Assembly: GCA_016124315.1 (NCBI GenBank)
Contig: WGNW01000027.1
Location: forward strand, 1 to 37,837
Direction: 5' to 3'
Source of the DNA: Alphaproteobacteria bacterium
GTDB lineage: Bacteria; Pseudomonadota; Alphaproteobacteria; SMXS01
Length of the DNA stretch: 37,837 bases
Shown here: positions 9,628 to 17,806 of the stretch, piece by piece
How the letters are laid out: every line of letters begins with the position of its first letter
How positions within the stretch are numbered: the first letter of the stretch is position 1
Notes under the pieces: generated by a model
Seen by the model: the letters and a program-made list of their open reading frames with translations, nothing else
Databases searched by the model: none
What the model was told of the DNA's origin: nothing
Position numbers and translations under genes: made by a program

Positions 9628-12600
9628 TCAGTCGCCGGTGATCGTGTTGACCGCCCGGTTGCCGACGGCGCTGGCGCCGACGCTGTTGCCCTGGACGGAC
9701 AGCGTGCTGTTGCTGCTGGTGCCGCCGATCAGTCCACCCGTGGTGCCGATGCCGACGGACACGCCGCTGGCGCTGGCGCTGACGCTGCCGCCCAGAGTGA
9801 CCTGCAGGTTGGCGACGACGCCGCTGGGATGGGCGATGGTGCCCGATGTCAGGCCCAGCCGGTTCTCGGCGTCGTTGGCGACGGCCGAGGCCGAAACCGT
9901 GTTGCCGCTGACCGCCACGGACGAGCTGTCGACGCCCGTGGAGCCGCTCAGGTCGGACACCGCCACCGAGGCGGTGGTGATCGACGCGCCGATGGAACTG
10001 CCCGATTGCACGTACTGGTAGTTGAGCACGCCGTAGTCGGCGCCCGTGGCGTTCATCACCGGGTTGCCGGTCAGCGTCGCACTGGACGTCAGGGTCGCGC
10101 CGGCGCCGCTCGATTCCTGCAGCCCCGCGTCGGCCGACGTGGTGAGCGAGTTATAGACCGAGTTGCCGCTCGCCGCCGCCTGGACGGTGTTGGACGAGAC
10201 CGAAAGGTCGCTGTTGACGGCGCCGCCCTCGCCCTTGTTGTCGACGACCGTGCCGAGCACGCTGGCGGTGGTGATGCTGGCGCTCAGGGTGCTGCTGCCA
10301 CCCTGGACGTTGACCACCTGGCCGGTCACGTCGCTGGAGGACTTGGTGCTCAGGGTCATCCGGTTGTCGGCGTCGAAGCCGTAGACGCTCGCTTCCACGG
10401 TGTTCTTGTCGACGTTGAGGGTATCCCCGTTCAGGCCCTCGCCGGCCGTGACCTGGGCCAGGGCGCCCGAGGTCAGCGCCGTTCCGTTCAGGCTGCCCGA
10501 CTGGATGTTCAGCAGGCTGTGGTCGGCGTTGAGGACGATGTCGCCGGTGGTGCCCAGGTCGGCGACGGTGGGCGCCGGCGCCGTCACGCCGCCGGCCAGC
10601 TCGGCGCCGGCCATGACCGAGACGCGGTTGACCGCGCTGCCGCCGGTGGCCAACGACCGGATGCGGTTCGAGACCACCGCCAGCGTGGCGCTGCCGTTGC
10701 CGACCGCCGGCCCCGGATCGTTCACGTTCAGGGTGACGGTGCTGCCGGAATTGGTGGCGCTGTAGGTGGTGCCGTTCGGCGCCGCCTGCTGGGAGACCAG
10801 CGCCGAGCTGGGCGGCGCCGTGGCGCCGATGGAACTGGCGCCGGTCAGCGTCAGCTGGTTGGAGACGGCGTGCACGGTCGCCTGGGCCAGCGACAGATTG
10901 TTGTCGACGCTGAAGCTGCCGCTCTCGACCGACCCAACGTCGTTCACGATGAAGAGGGCCGCGCCGTCGGTTTTGGAGATGACGGTTTCGGCCGAGCCTG
11001 CCGCGTCGTTCACACCCTGCACGCTCAGCAGTCCGAAGTCCGCGTTGGCGACGATGTCGCCGGCGGCATTGTCCGAGCCGAAGGTGACGAGGGGCGCCGC
11101 CTTAGACCCCGAGTCGATGGTGTTGCCGCTCGCCGTCAGCGTATTCGTCGCCGAATTGGCGACCGCGACGGCGCCGACGCCGTTGGTGCTGACCGCAAAG
11201 TAGCTGTCCGACAGCGTTCCTTCCGCCCACACGGCGACGGAGGGATCGTTCGCCGTCGCGGTGATCGTCGGGCTGTCAGCCGACTTCTGCACGCTGGCCA
11301 CCATCGCGGTGGCCTCGTTGGCGGCGTCGAACGGCACATTCATGGTGTTGGTGGCGACGTTGGCGGAGGCTTCGGCCGAGATTACGTTGCCGTTGGCCGA
11401 CAGGTCGCTGCCGGATATGGCCGACGAGAACGCAAACACCAGCACCGACGACCCCAACAGATTCTCCGCCGTGACGTCGATGGCGTTGATCTGGCGCGAG
11501 CCCAGGCCCACGGCCACGTCGCTGAGCACGATGTCGTCGCCGCTGGCGGTGTCGATCAGCCGGCCCGCGGGCGCCGACGTGGTGGGTGTCACGAAGCTGC
11601 CGCCGCCGAAGCTGACCGTGTTCTCGACCGTGTTGACGTTGGCCTGGGCGCGGATCTGGTTGCCGGTGTCGATCCCGTCGGTCAGGTCCGTATCCCCGGC
11701 TCGCACCGTCGTGCTCCCGGAAATAACCGCCGGAGGCGCCGCAATGACCTGTGCGGCACTGATGGTGGACGTGAGGCCGAAGGCCGAGGTGCCGGCGGTC
11801 TGGTTCGACGCCAGGCCGGCGACGGGACCGTTGGCGGGGCCGCCCGAGCCGGCGGCGCTCAGGTCGTAGGTCTGGGACGTGATCGAAAGATCGTTGTGCG
11901 CCTCGTTGCCCAACGCCTGGGACGTGATCTTGTTGCCGCTCAATTCAATGGTCGATTTCGTGAGCGTCCCCAAGCCGTTGAATGACACATCCACCAGGGC
12001 GCCCGTCAGGCCGACCTCGAGACCGGCGCCAGCGCCGGCGTCGCCCAGAGCGGCGAAGCGCTGGTCGTTCGCCAGGACGACGTCGCCGCGGGCGACCGTG
12101 CCGGTGCCCACGCCGGTATCGCCCAGCACCACGCTGTCGACGGCGCCGGTATATTGCGGCGTCACGTTGAAGGTGGTAGCGGAAACGTCGACCGTGTTGG
12201 TGGCCAGGTTCATCTGGCCGGTGGCCGTCAGCGTATTGCTGTCGACGGTCACGCCCAGATTGTCGGTGGTGCCGGTCGACGCGACGGCCACCAGCACGGT
12301 CGGGTCGGTCATGTCCACCTTGACGGCGGCCGAAACGCCCACGCCGTCCTGGTCGAGCACGCTCTGCACGTTGGCGAGGACGGCGGCGCTGGTAAGCGTG
12401 CCCGCGTCCGCCAGCAGTTGCGACGTCGCGTCGTTCAGGATGGCCTGCGACGTAAGCGTGTTGCCGCTGACACTCGCCTTGGTGTCGGAAAGCTTGGTGC
12501 CGATCGATATCCCTAGGTCCAGCTCGATCGTGTTGCCCGTGCCGATGCTCGCGGTGACCACCTGGCCTTCCAGATCCTCCACCATCTGCTCGTTGAGCAC

Positions 12601-14850
12601 CGCCAGGCCGCCCTGGACCACGGAATGGCTGACGCCCTGGCCGTCGCGGGTGACGCCGGCGAACGGCGTCGCCTGCGTGCCGACGTCGTCGTCGGCAACG
12701 GTCTGGGCGGTGACGCTGAGGGAATTGGTGCTGTCGTCCACCAAGTTGCCCCAGGTGCGGCTGAGGATCTGGTTGTTGTCGACGGCGATCTTGACGTCGG
12801 AGATCGTGGTCGGGGCGGCCTCGACATAGATGACGCTACCCAAAGGCTGCGTGATCTCCGACGACAGCACGGCCTGGTCGTGCACCAGCTGCGCGCTGCC
12901 GACGGCCGCGGTGCCGCGGAAGGTGGTCGCGTCGATGGCGATGCTGTTCTCGCTGGACAGGTTGCCGATGGCGAGGGCGCTGACCGTGTTTCCATCCACC
13001 GTGATATCGCTGCCGGTCAGCGCGCTGCCGACCTTCGGGGCGCCCGCGGTCACCAGGATCGCGGTGGACACGCTGGCCTGGGCGCTGGCCGCCGCCTTGG
13101 AGTTGCCACCGGACAACAGCTGGCCGCTGCCGACCGTGAAATCGGCGGCGATGGAGCCGGTGCCGCCGGCCCAGTCGTTGTCGATGGACGGCGCGCCGAT
13201 GACGCCCTCGACGCCCGCGCCGCCGAAATCGACGGTACCGGCGGCGACGGTGATGGCGCTCGACTGGCTGTTGGCGATGCCCTCGGCATAGATGTCGTTG
13301 CCGCTGACGAACAGCTTGGTGCCCGTCACCGTGCCGTCGGCGCCGGCCTGATCGGCCACCTCGACGTTGAGCACGCCGGTCGTCGTCGCCGCGTTGAACG
13401 CCGAGCTTGTGGTGAGGGTGAAATAGCTGGTCTGCTGCGCCGAGTTGATGGCGGCGAAGCCGTCGACGGTCGCCCCGCCGTCGATGGCGATGCTGTTGGC
13501 GACCATGCTGCCGATGGCCGAGGCGCCGATGCTGTTGCCGTAGTCCATGGTGTCGCTGAGGTCGCTGTCGCCCACCGTGATGCTGGGGCCGGTGGAGTCT
13601 TCCACCAGCACGTTGAGGTTGCCGGCATTCGAGGCCGTGACGTCCACCGAGCTGTTCTGCACGTTGTGAATGAACAGGTCGGCGCCCACGGAGGACTTGG
13701 AATCCACGTTTGAGATGGTGTTGGTCACGTCGCCGGTCGTCGCCGTGCCGTTGAGCGACAGGCCGTTGAGGGAGAGGCTGTTGCTCGTCCGGTTGGAGAT
13801 GCCCTGGGCCAGGATGTCGTTGTTCGAGAAGGTGAGCGTGGTCGTGTCCAGGTCGGCGAAGGCCGTGCCGGCGCCCGAGTCGCCGGCCTCGATCGCGGAG
13901 TCGGTGATGACTGCCTTGTAGACGTCGGTCCCTGTGTTGACGGCGTCGAAGCCGGCGTTGAACTGGGAGCTGGTGATGCCCGCCGAGCCGTTGAAAGTCG
14001 GGGTCTTGTTGTCGTCCAGCGAGAGGGTCTGGGTCAGGTCGTTGCCGACGAACTCGGCCCGGATCAGGTTGCGGGAAATGTCGAGGGTCGCGCCGTCGAT
14101 GGAATCGGGCGGCGGCGTGGTCGTCGTCGCCACCGCGCCGATCCGCGAGCCGTCGACTGTGGCGCTGGGCTGGATCTGCAGGTTGGCCTGATGGCTGGCG
14201 AGGCCGAAGGTGGCGCCGGTGACGATCTCGTAGGGCGCGCCGACGTCGTCGATGACCGAATGGCCCAGCTCGGCGCTGGCCAGGCCGATGTTGAGGTTGC
14301 CGGTGATCGAGGCGACGCCGATATTGCCGAACCCGTCGGCGGTCATCTCGTTGTCCACCAGCTTGAGGTTTGTCCCGGACCCGGGACCGTCCACCGCGAT
14401 CTGGATGCCGGAACCGGAGATCGAGGACGTGATGGTGGACGTGCCGCCGGCCGCGGTGTTTTCCTGCAGCAGGCCGAGCGAGGCGGCGGACGTGGTGGCC
14501 GTGCCCGTCGCATCGTGCGCGTCGACGCTGCTGATATCGGTGTTGCCGATGGCCTTGGTGAAGATGGTGTTGAAATCGACGATGAACGTGTCGACGCCGT
14601 TGTCCACGTCGGTGACGCCCAGGGCGCCGGGAATGCCGATGAACCCGCCGGGTAGGGTGGCGCTCAGCAACACCATCTTGTTGAGCTGGACGCTGGTGTC
14701 GGAAATGCTGGAACTGCCGACGGCAAGGGTCAGGGTCGGGGTGACGGCGGTCAGGTCGAACAGCAGGGTGTCGGCCCGGGCACCGGTCGCGCCGGCGGCG
14801 GTCAGGAGCGCGACGGCGCTGACGGAAGCCAAACTCCGGTGCAGGTGCAT
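9628..14850 (-). CDS. Giant secreted Asn/Gln-patterned repeat protein, paralogue B
   Basis: A 1740-residue paralogue of the downstream giant gene. The chosen start is the ATG at 14850, preceded by GGGAG about 10 nt upstream, giving a signal peptide MHLHRSLASVSAVAL...ARA-D parallel to that of paralogue A. An ORF extending to 14910 would add a non-conserved stretch. The two proteins align from end to end. Shared landmarks in the same order are ATVDGSRIG, GSAGI..QFNAG, ADLFIHNVQNSSVDV, NSIGASAIG, INSAQQTSYF, EGIANSQSS, GQLLSGGN, NEQMVEDLE, ANLQV and a final GNRAVNTITG. It has the same roughly 80-residue module, no cysteine seen, few basic residues and no visible membrane or barrel domain. The parallel architecture points to duplication of a whole gene followed by long divergence. 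Function is unknown; an extracellular structural or adhesive role is inferred from composition. Confidence 0.85.
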   Translation of the reverse strand: MHLHRSLASVSAVALLTAAGATGARADTLLFDLTAVTPTLTLAVGSSSISDTSVQLNKMVLLSATLPGGFIGIPGALGVTDVDNGVDTFIVDFNTIFTKAIGNTDISSVDAHDATGTATTSAASLGLLQENTAAGGTSTITSSISGSGIQIAVDGPGSGTNLKLVDNEMTADGFGNIGVASITGNLNIGLASAELGHSVIDDVGAPYEIVTGATFGLASHQANLQIQPSATVDGSRIGAVATTTTPPPDSIDGATLDISRNLIRAEFVGNDLTQTLSLDDNKTPTFNGSAGITSSQFNAGFDAVNTGTDVYKAVITDSAIEAGDSGAGTAFADLDTTTLTFSNNDILAQGISNRTSNSLSLNGLSLNGTATTGDVTNTISNVDSKSSVGADLFIHNVQNSSVDVTASNAGNLNVLVEDSTGPSITVGDSDLSDTMDYGNSIGASAIGSMVANSIAIDGGATVDGFAAINSAQQTSYFTLTTSSAFNAATTTGVLNVEVADQAGADGTVTGTKLFVSGNDIYAEGIANSQSSAITVAAGTVDFGGAGVEGVIGAPSIDNDWAGGTGSIAADFTVGSGQLLSGGNSKAAASAQASVSTAILVTAGAPKVGSALTGSDITVDGNTVSALAIGNLSSENSIAIDATTFRGTAAVGSAQLVHDQAVLSSEITQPLGSVIYVEAAPTTISDVKIAVDNNQILSRTWGNLVDDSTNSLSVTAQTVADDDVGTQATPFAGVTRDGQGVSHSVVQGGLAVLNEQMVEDLEGQVVTASIGTGNTIELDLGISIGTKLSDTKASVSGNTLTSQAILNDATSQLLADAGTLTSAAVLANVQSVLDQDGVGVSAAVKVDMTDPTVLVAVASTGTTDNLGVTVDSNTLTATGQMNLATNTVDVSATTFNVTPQYTGAVDSVVLGDTGVGTGTVARGDVVLANDQRFAALGDAGAGAGLEVGLTGALVDVSFNGLGTLTKSTIELSGNKITSQALGNEAHNDLSITSQTYDLSAAGSGGPANGPVAGLASNQTAGTSAFGLTSTISAAQVIAAPPAVISGSTTVRAGDTDLTDGIDTGNQIRAQANVNTVENTVSFGGGSFVTPTTSAPAGRLIDTASGDDIVLSDVAVGLGSRQINAIDVTAENLLGSSVLVFAFSSAISGSDLSANGNVISAEASANVATNTMNVPFDAANEATAMVASVQKSADSPTITATANDPSVAVWAEGTLSDSYFAVSTNGVGAVAVANSATNTLTASGNTIDSGSKAAPLVTFGSDNAAGDIVANADFGLLSVQGVNDAAGSAETVISKTDGAALFIVNDVGSVESGSFSVDNNLSLAQATVHAVSNQLTLTGASSIGATAPPSSALVSQQAAPNGTTYSATNSGSTVTLNVNDPGPAVGNGSATLAVVSNRIRSLATGGSAVNRVSVMAGAELAGGVTAPAPTVADLGTTGDIVLNADHSLLNIQSGSLNGTALTSGALAQVTAGEGLNGDTLNVDKNTVEASVYGFDADNRMTLSTKSSSDVTGQVVNVQGGSSTLSASITTASVLGTVVDNKGEGGAVNSDLSVSSNTVQAAASGNSVYNSLTTSADAGLQESSGAGATLTSSATLTGNPVMNATGADYGVLNYQYVQSGSSIGASITTASVAVSDLSGSTGVDSSSVAVSGNTVSASAVANDAENRLGLTSGTIAHPSGVVANLQVTLGGSVSASASGVSVGIGTTGGLIGGTSSNSTLSVQGNSVGASAVGNRAVNTITGD

Positions 14851-14918
14851 GCCCCCAACTCCCAGAAATAATCCCGCCGAATTGATTCGAGTTCCCCTCC
14901 GAACTCGCAAGTGCCCAG

Positions 14919-14947
14919 ATTCTAAATCAGTTCGTCCCCGAAATCAA
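14919..14947 (-). promoter_or_regulatory. Sigma-70-like promoter for the giant paralogue pair
   Basis: On the minus strand TTGATT (14947-14942) and TAGAAT (14924-14919) are separated by exactly 17 bp. They sit about 70 nt upstream of the paralogue B start codon, in an AT-richer patch. Spacing and hexamers match the housekeeping consensus well for a GC-rich genome. Confidence 0.55.
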
Positions 14948-15367
14948 TCAAGCAGGCCGGTTTGAGCGTCCCCGGCGATGAGGACCGAGAACGGCACTGC
15001 GCCTTGGAAACCGGCGGCCCGGTCGCCGCGGCGGTCCGGCCGGTTCCGGTCTTCAACGAGTTGTGAACGCGGCGCAGTGTTGGGGTCCTGCAACTTCAGC
15101 CGCGACCAGCCAGCGGGCGCGATGCCACGTCGGCATGGGAGAACACCCATGAGCGGTTGCCGGCAAGGCCACTTTGCATTTCCATCGAACTGGTTGCTTT
15201 TTAGGCGGCATTCCAACCGTAATGGTTCGTACGCCGCTTGATGCATCCGAACGCAGCACCTACAGCTGAATCGGCTGGTGGCTGCTGGATAGCCCCCATC
15301 ACCACCAGCGTTCGTGCCGACGTGGAGTGGGCGCCCGTTCCGCGTTCCCTCGCAAGGAAAGGCACGC

Positions 15368-15397
15368 GCGGAGCCGGGAGTGACTCCCCGGCTCCGC
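15368..15397 (-). terminator. Terminator-like hairpin downstream of the regulator gene
   Basis: Perfect 11-bp arms, GCGGAGCCGGG (15368-15378) and CCCGGCTCCGC (15387-15397), with an 8-nt loop. The hairpin begins about 30 nt beyond the regulator stop codon. On the minus strand it is followed by GCGTGCCTTTCC, which is only weakly T-rich. Confidence 0.6.
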
Positions 15398-15428
15398 TAT
15401 CGTTTCCGGTAAACTTGGCGGTGGTGGG

Positions 15429-16385
15429 TCAGCCCTTGTCCGGCTTGGCGGCGTCGGCCAGATATCGCTTCAGGCGCTCGAACGCCGCATCCACAAGTTC
15501 CAGGTTGGAACGGCGCTTGTCGTGCGGGTCGGACACCCGGCGCACGAGGCCCGCCGCTTCGAGCTCCCGGATCTTTCTCAGGGCCGTGGTATCGGGGATG
15601 CCGACGGTGAACCCCAGGACGGAAACCGAGATCTTGCTGCCCTCGATGCGCGCGTCAGCCAGATGCAGCAACATGTCCCACATTTCGTTGTCGAGACTTT
15701 CGTCCGGAAAATGCTTCTTGCGCAATGACTTGAGCCGGAGGATCCGCCGGATGATGTCCTCGGCCGACTGCGTTGTCGCCATCGCCGGCCGCAGCGCATC
15801 GCGGACCGATGTGTTCGGCGGATTGGCCGGGCGCCCCCGCTCCTCCAGTTCGTTCAACGCGTTGAAGGCGTTCACCGCGGACGCCGCCTGTCCTGCCAGG
15901 GCGCGGAGCGCCTCCAGGGTTCGCTCACGCTTCTGCCTCGCGGCCAGCGCTTCCCTTTGCCGCATGACGGCAAGATCGAGCGCGGCCAGCAACCTTCCGG
16001 GCCGCAGCGGGCGGACTACGACATCTTCGGCATATTCCCGAACGGCCTGGATCGCCGCCTCGAGGTCCGGGGTCTCGAGGACGAGCACCACGGACGGCCC
16101 CTCCCACTCATCCCAGCGACGCCGCAGGCCAGTCAAGCCGGCCGAATGGGCCACTCTCTGACCACCGACGATCAGCACCTGGGGTGGTTCGCCGGGACGC
16201 TCCCAAGCGCCACGGAGATTACTGGCGATCAAGGAACGGACCGCATAGCCGTGGCCGGCGACCATGCGCCTGATCTCCGCCGCGAGATCCTCGTTGTCGA
16301 CCATGAGGTGCAAGGTCGTGTGCTCAACGTCCGCGCTCCCGACCGCGCGCTGCCTGCCGAAGGGCTCCTCAGACGTGACAGGCAT
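15429..16385 (-). CDS. Degenerate receiver domain plus winged-helix DNA-binding regulator
   Basis: A 318-residue protein. Residues about 24-135 have the length and strand/helix rhythm of a response-regulator receiver (LHLMVDNEDLAAEIRRM, VLIVGGQ, VVLVLETPD, VVVRPLRPGRLLAALD). The phosphoacceptor position after the third strand reads Gly (about G74-G75) instead of Asp, and the conserved lysine is Arg in VRPLRPG. Phosphorylation is therefore unlikely. A helical linker (about 136-225) follows. The C-terminal segment, about 232-310, is a MarR-like winged helix, with IPDTTALRKIRELEAAGLVRR as the helix-turn-helix and DPHDKRRSNLEL as the wing. Related alphaproteobacterial regulators are poorly characterised. 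It is co-oriented with and directly upstream of the giant genes, separated by a hairpin and a separate promoter, so it may regulate them, but that is inference. The start is the ATG at 16385. Confidence 0.8.
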   Translation of the reverse strand: MPVTSEEPFGRQRAVGSADVEHTTLHLMVDNEDLAAEIRRMVAGHGYAVRSLIASNLRGAWERPGEPPQVLIVGGQRVAHSAGLTGLRRRWDEWEGPSVVLVLETPDLEAAIQAVREYAEDVVVRPLRPGRLLAALDLAVMRQREALAARQKRERTLEALRALAGQAASAVNAFNALNELEERGRPANPPNTSVRDALRPAMATTQSAEDIIRRILRLKSLRKKHFPDESLDNEMWDMLLHLADARIEGSKISVSVLGFTVGIPDTTALRKIRELEAAGLVRRVSDPHDKRRSNLELVDAAFERLKRYLADAAKPDKG

Positions 16386-16460
16386 AGAACCGACCTATCT
16401 CACAGAAAATCGCTCTGCACAGAGGTCAGAGGGAGAAAAATTCGGACGGCTATTCATCGG

Positions 16461-16495
16461 AACATGTTACCTTGCAAGGGATACCGTTACAGTAT
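16461..16495. promoter_or_regulatory. Cluster of three palindromes upstream of the regulator (operator candidates)
   Basis: AACATGTT (16461-16468), CCTTGCAAGG (16470-16479) and the near-palindrome ATACCGTTACAGTAT (16481-16495) follow one another with one-base gaps, 75-110 bp upstream of the regulator start codon. On the minus strand TTGCAA is followed 16-17 nt later by an AATAGC-like hexamer, a weak promoter candidate. A dimeric winged-helix protein binding its own promoter would be expected to use such dyads; this is inference. Confidence 0.4.
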
Positions 16496-16811
16496 GGCTA
16501 GAATGAGATTACTGCCACCATACGCTTGAAATTGCTGAGCGTTCCGGCAAAAACGTCCAAATTGGTCATTTTCGTGAATAGGGTTGGCGACGGCGACGGC
16601 CCCCAATCGCCGAGCCCGCCCGTGCCCGGTACGTGCCTGGACTTACGCCACTGGATGTCCGGCGCGTTCCGAGACGCGACCGTCCGGTTCACGGACGGCA
16701 CTCAGCCGGCGGTAATCCACAAATAGGCCAGATAGATTGCGAAAAGTCGCGATGCCCACCAGAACAGAAACCAGTAATCCCGCTCCAAGGTCCTTCGCCT
16801 GAAAGAGACAC

Positions 16812-16834
16812 GGGACCACTAATCATGTGGTCCC
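16812..16834 (-). terminator. Terminator-like hairpin downstream of olsB
   Basis: GGGACCAC (16812-16819) and GTGGTCCC (16827-16834) form an 8-bp stem with a 7-nt loop, about 85 nt past the olsB stop. On the plus strand it is followed by CTTTCG; on the minus strand no T-run is adjacent. Confidence 0.5.
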
Positions 16835-16918
16835 CTTTCGAGAATCATGCGGGAACCGGGGCCTCGATCCAGGGGCATCTAATCCATTATGGCGATAACG
16901 GAATTGGGGCGATCCCCC

Positions 16919-17692
16919 TCAAAGGGGTCGTTCGCGGCGGGCCAGATGGGCGAAGTACTTGTCGGGCACCCGGGCGATGGACTGCAGGATGAACACGTCG
17001 GTGGTGCAGAACTGCTTGTCGATCACCGCACCGTCGCCGATGTAGCAGCCGCAGCGAAGGTAGCCCTTGATGAGCGGCGGCAGCGCCTTGACCACGTCGC
17101 GCTCGCGGATCTGGTCGGACGGCATGATGTTCATCTCGATGTGCCGCGACGGCACCGCGTAGACGCACAGTTCCTCCGGCGCGCGGAAGTTGTGGTAGAG
17201 GTAGGATAGCGCCTCGGCGTGCTCGCTCACGTCCGTGCCCGGCAGGCTGGCGCAGCCAAAGAGATACGACACCCGGTGCGCGTAGACATATTCGGCGATG
17301 CCCTTCCAGAGGAACTGGATGGTGGCGTTGGAGCGGTATTCGGCGCGCACGCAGGAGCGGCCCAGCTCCAGGAACTGGCCGTGCTGGCGCAGGGTGCTCT
17401 CGTCGCGCCCCATGAACATGGGGCTGAGGTCGTACTCCGAGGCGGAGTAGAAGCCGTCATGAGCGATCGCCACCTCCTCGCGCAGCAGGCGGTAGGTGCC
17501 GACCACCGCCTCGTCGGCGGGCAGCGCGTGGTCGATGACGAGCAGATGGTCGCAGACCGGGTCGAACTCGTCGCGGTCGAGCTTGTCGGCCGCCATCTCG
17601 GCGGTCGCCGTGGCGCCTCTTTCCTCGTAGAAGACCCGGTAGCGGAGATGCTGTGCGGCTAGGATTTCTGCCTCGTCTTGGGCTAGGCGCAC
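16919..17692 (-). CDS. olsB: L-ornithine N-alpha-acyltransferase (ornithine lipid synthesis)
   Basis: A 257-residue GNAT-superfamily protein of the hemolysin-like/OlsB type. Recognisable blocks are AAQHLRYRVFYEE at the N-terminus, CDHLLVID, VGTYRLLR, FLELGRSCVRAEYRSNATI in the acyl-donor region, LFGCASLPGTD, and PPLIKGYLRCGCYIGDGAVID near the end. In this family the enzyme transfers a 3-hydroxyacyl group from ACP to the alpha-amino group of ornithine at the inner membrane, giving lyso-ornithine lipid, which OlsA then acylates. No olsA is present in the window. The listed start is a GTG. The upstream in-frame codons read LEVRLAQ, as in family members, so the real N-terminus may lie slightly upstream, but no ATG is available in frame there. 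A related FeeM-like N-acyl amino acid synthase is the main alternative. Confidence 0.85.
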   Translation of the reverse strand: MRLAQDEAEILAAQHLRYRVFYEERGATATAEMAADKLDRDEFDPVCDHLLVIDHALPADEAVVGTYRLLREEVAIAHDGFYSASEYDLSPMFMGRDESTLRQHGQFLELGRSCVRAEYRSNATIQFLWKGIAEYVYAHRVSYLFGCASLPGTDVSEHAEALSYLYHNFRAPEELCVYAVPSRHIEMNIMPSDQIRERDVVKALPPLIKGYLRCGCYIGDGAVIDKQFCTTDVFILQSIARVPDKYFAHLARRERPL

Positions 17693-17806
17693 CTCAAGCG
17701 GGGCCGGTCTGGCGGCTAGGACAGCGATGACATCACCTATGTCTTGTGACTTCCCCAGAGTTATCCGGCGACCTTACCATAGGTAGGGCCTGCCCGACAT
17801 GAACTT

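Larger units (their letters stand above)
14851..15428. other. Non-coding region between regulator and giant paralogue B
   Basis: A 578-bp stretch without a supportable gene. The left part is the leader and promoter of paralogue B. From about 14970 to 15260 several frames on both strands are open for 60-100 codons, but they are equally protein-like, overlap one another and contain no recognisable domain. This looks more like a decayed gene or a dispersed repeat than a gene. Small inverted repeats include TTGCCGGCAA at 15157-15166 and GCTGGTGG/CCACCAGC at 15274-15281 and 15302-15309. The right end holds the regulator's terminator. Confidence 0.4.
16386..16918. other. Non-coding region between olsB and the regulator gene
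   Basis: A 533-bp region lower in GC than its surroundings. It carries a palindrome cluster near the regulator start, a CCGTCCG/CGGACGG hairpin (16680-16686 and 16692-16698) and a terminator-like hairpin near olsB. Frames of 60-70 codons exist on both strands (16526-16726 plus, 16498-16701 minus) but mirror each other and match nothing recognised. It most likely holds the regulator's promoter and the olsB 3' region. Confidence 0.4.

Noticed and set aside
9574..11985. An 803-codon plus-strand frame antisense to giant paralogue B
   Set aside because: The same codon-bias artefact as in the neighbouring gene; no recognisable protein features.
4104..14850. Interpretation of the giant proteins as RTX adhesins or classical autotransporters
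   Set aside because: No GGxGxDxUx nonapeptide blocks, no C-terminal barrel, no T1SS genes nearby, and an N-terminal Sec signal argues against type I export.
16498..16726. Two short frames, one on each strand, upstream of the regulator
   Set aside because: They mirror each other, match no known family and have no clear ribosome-binding site; the region looks regulatory.
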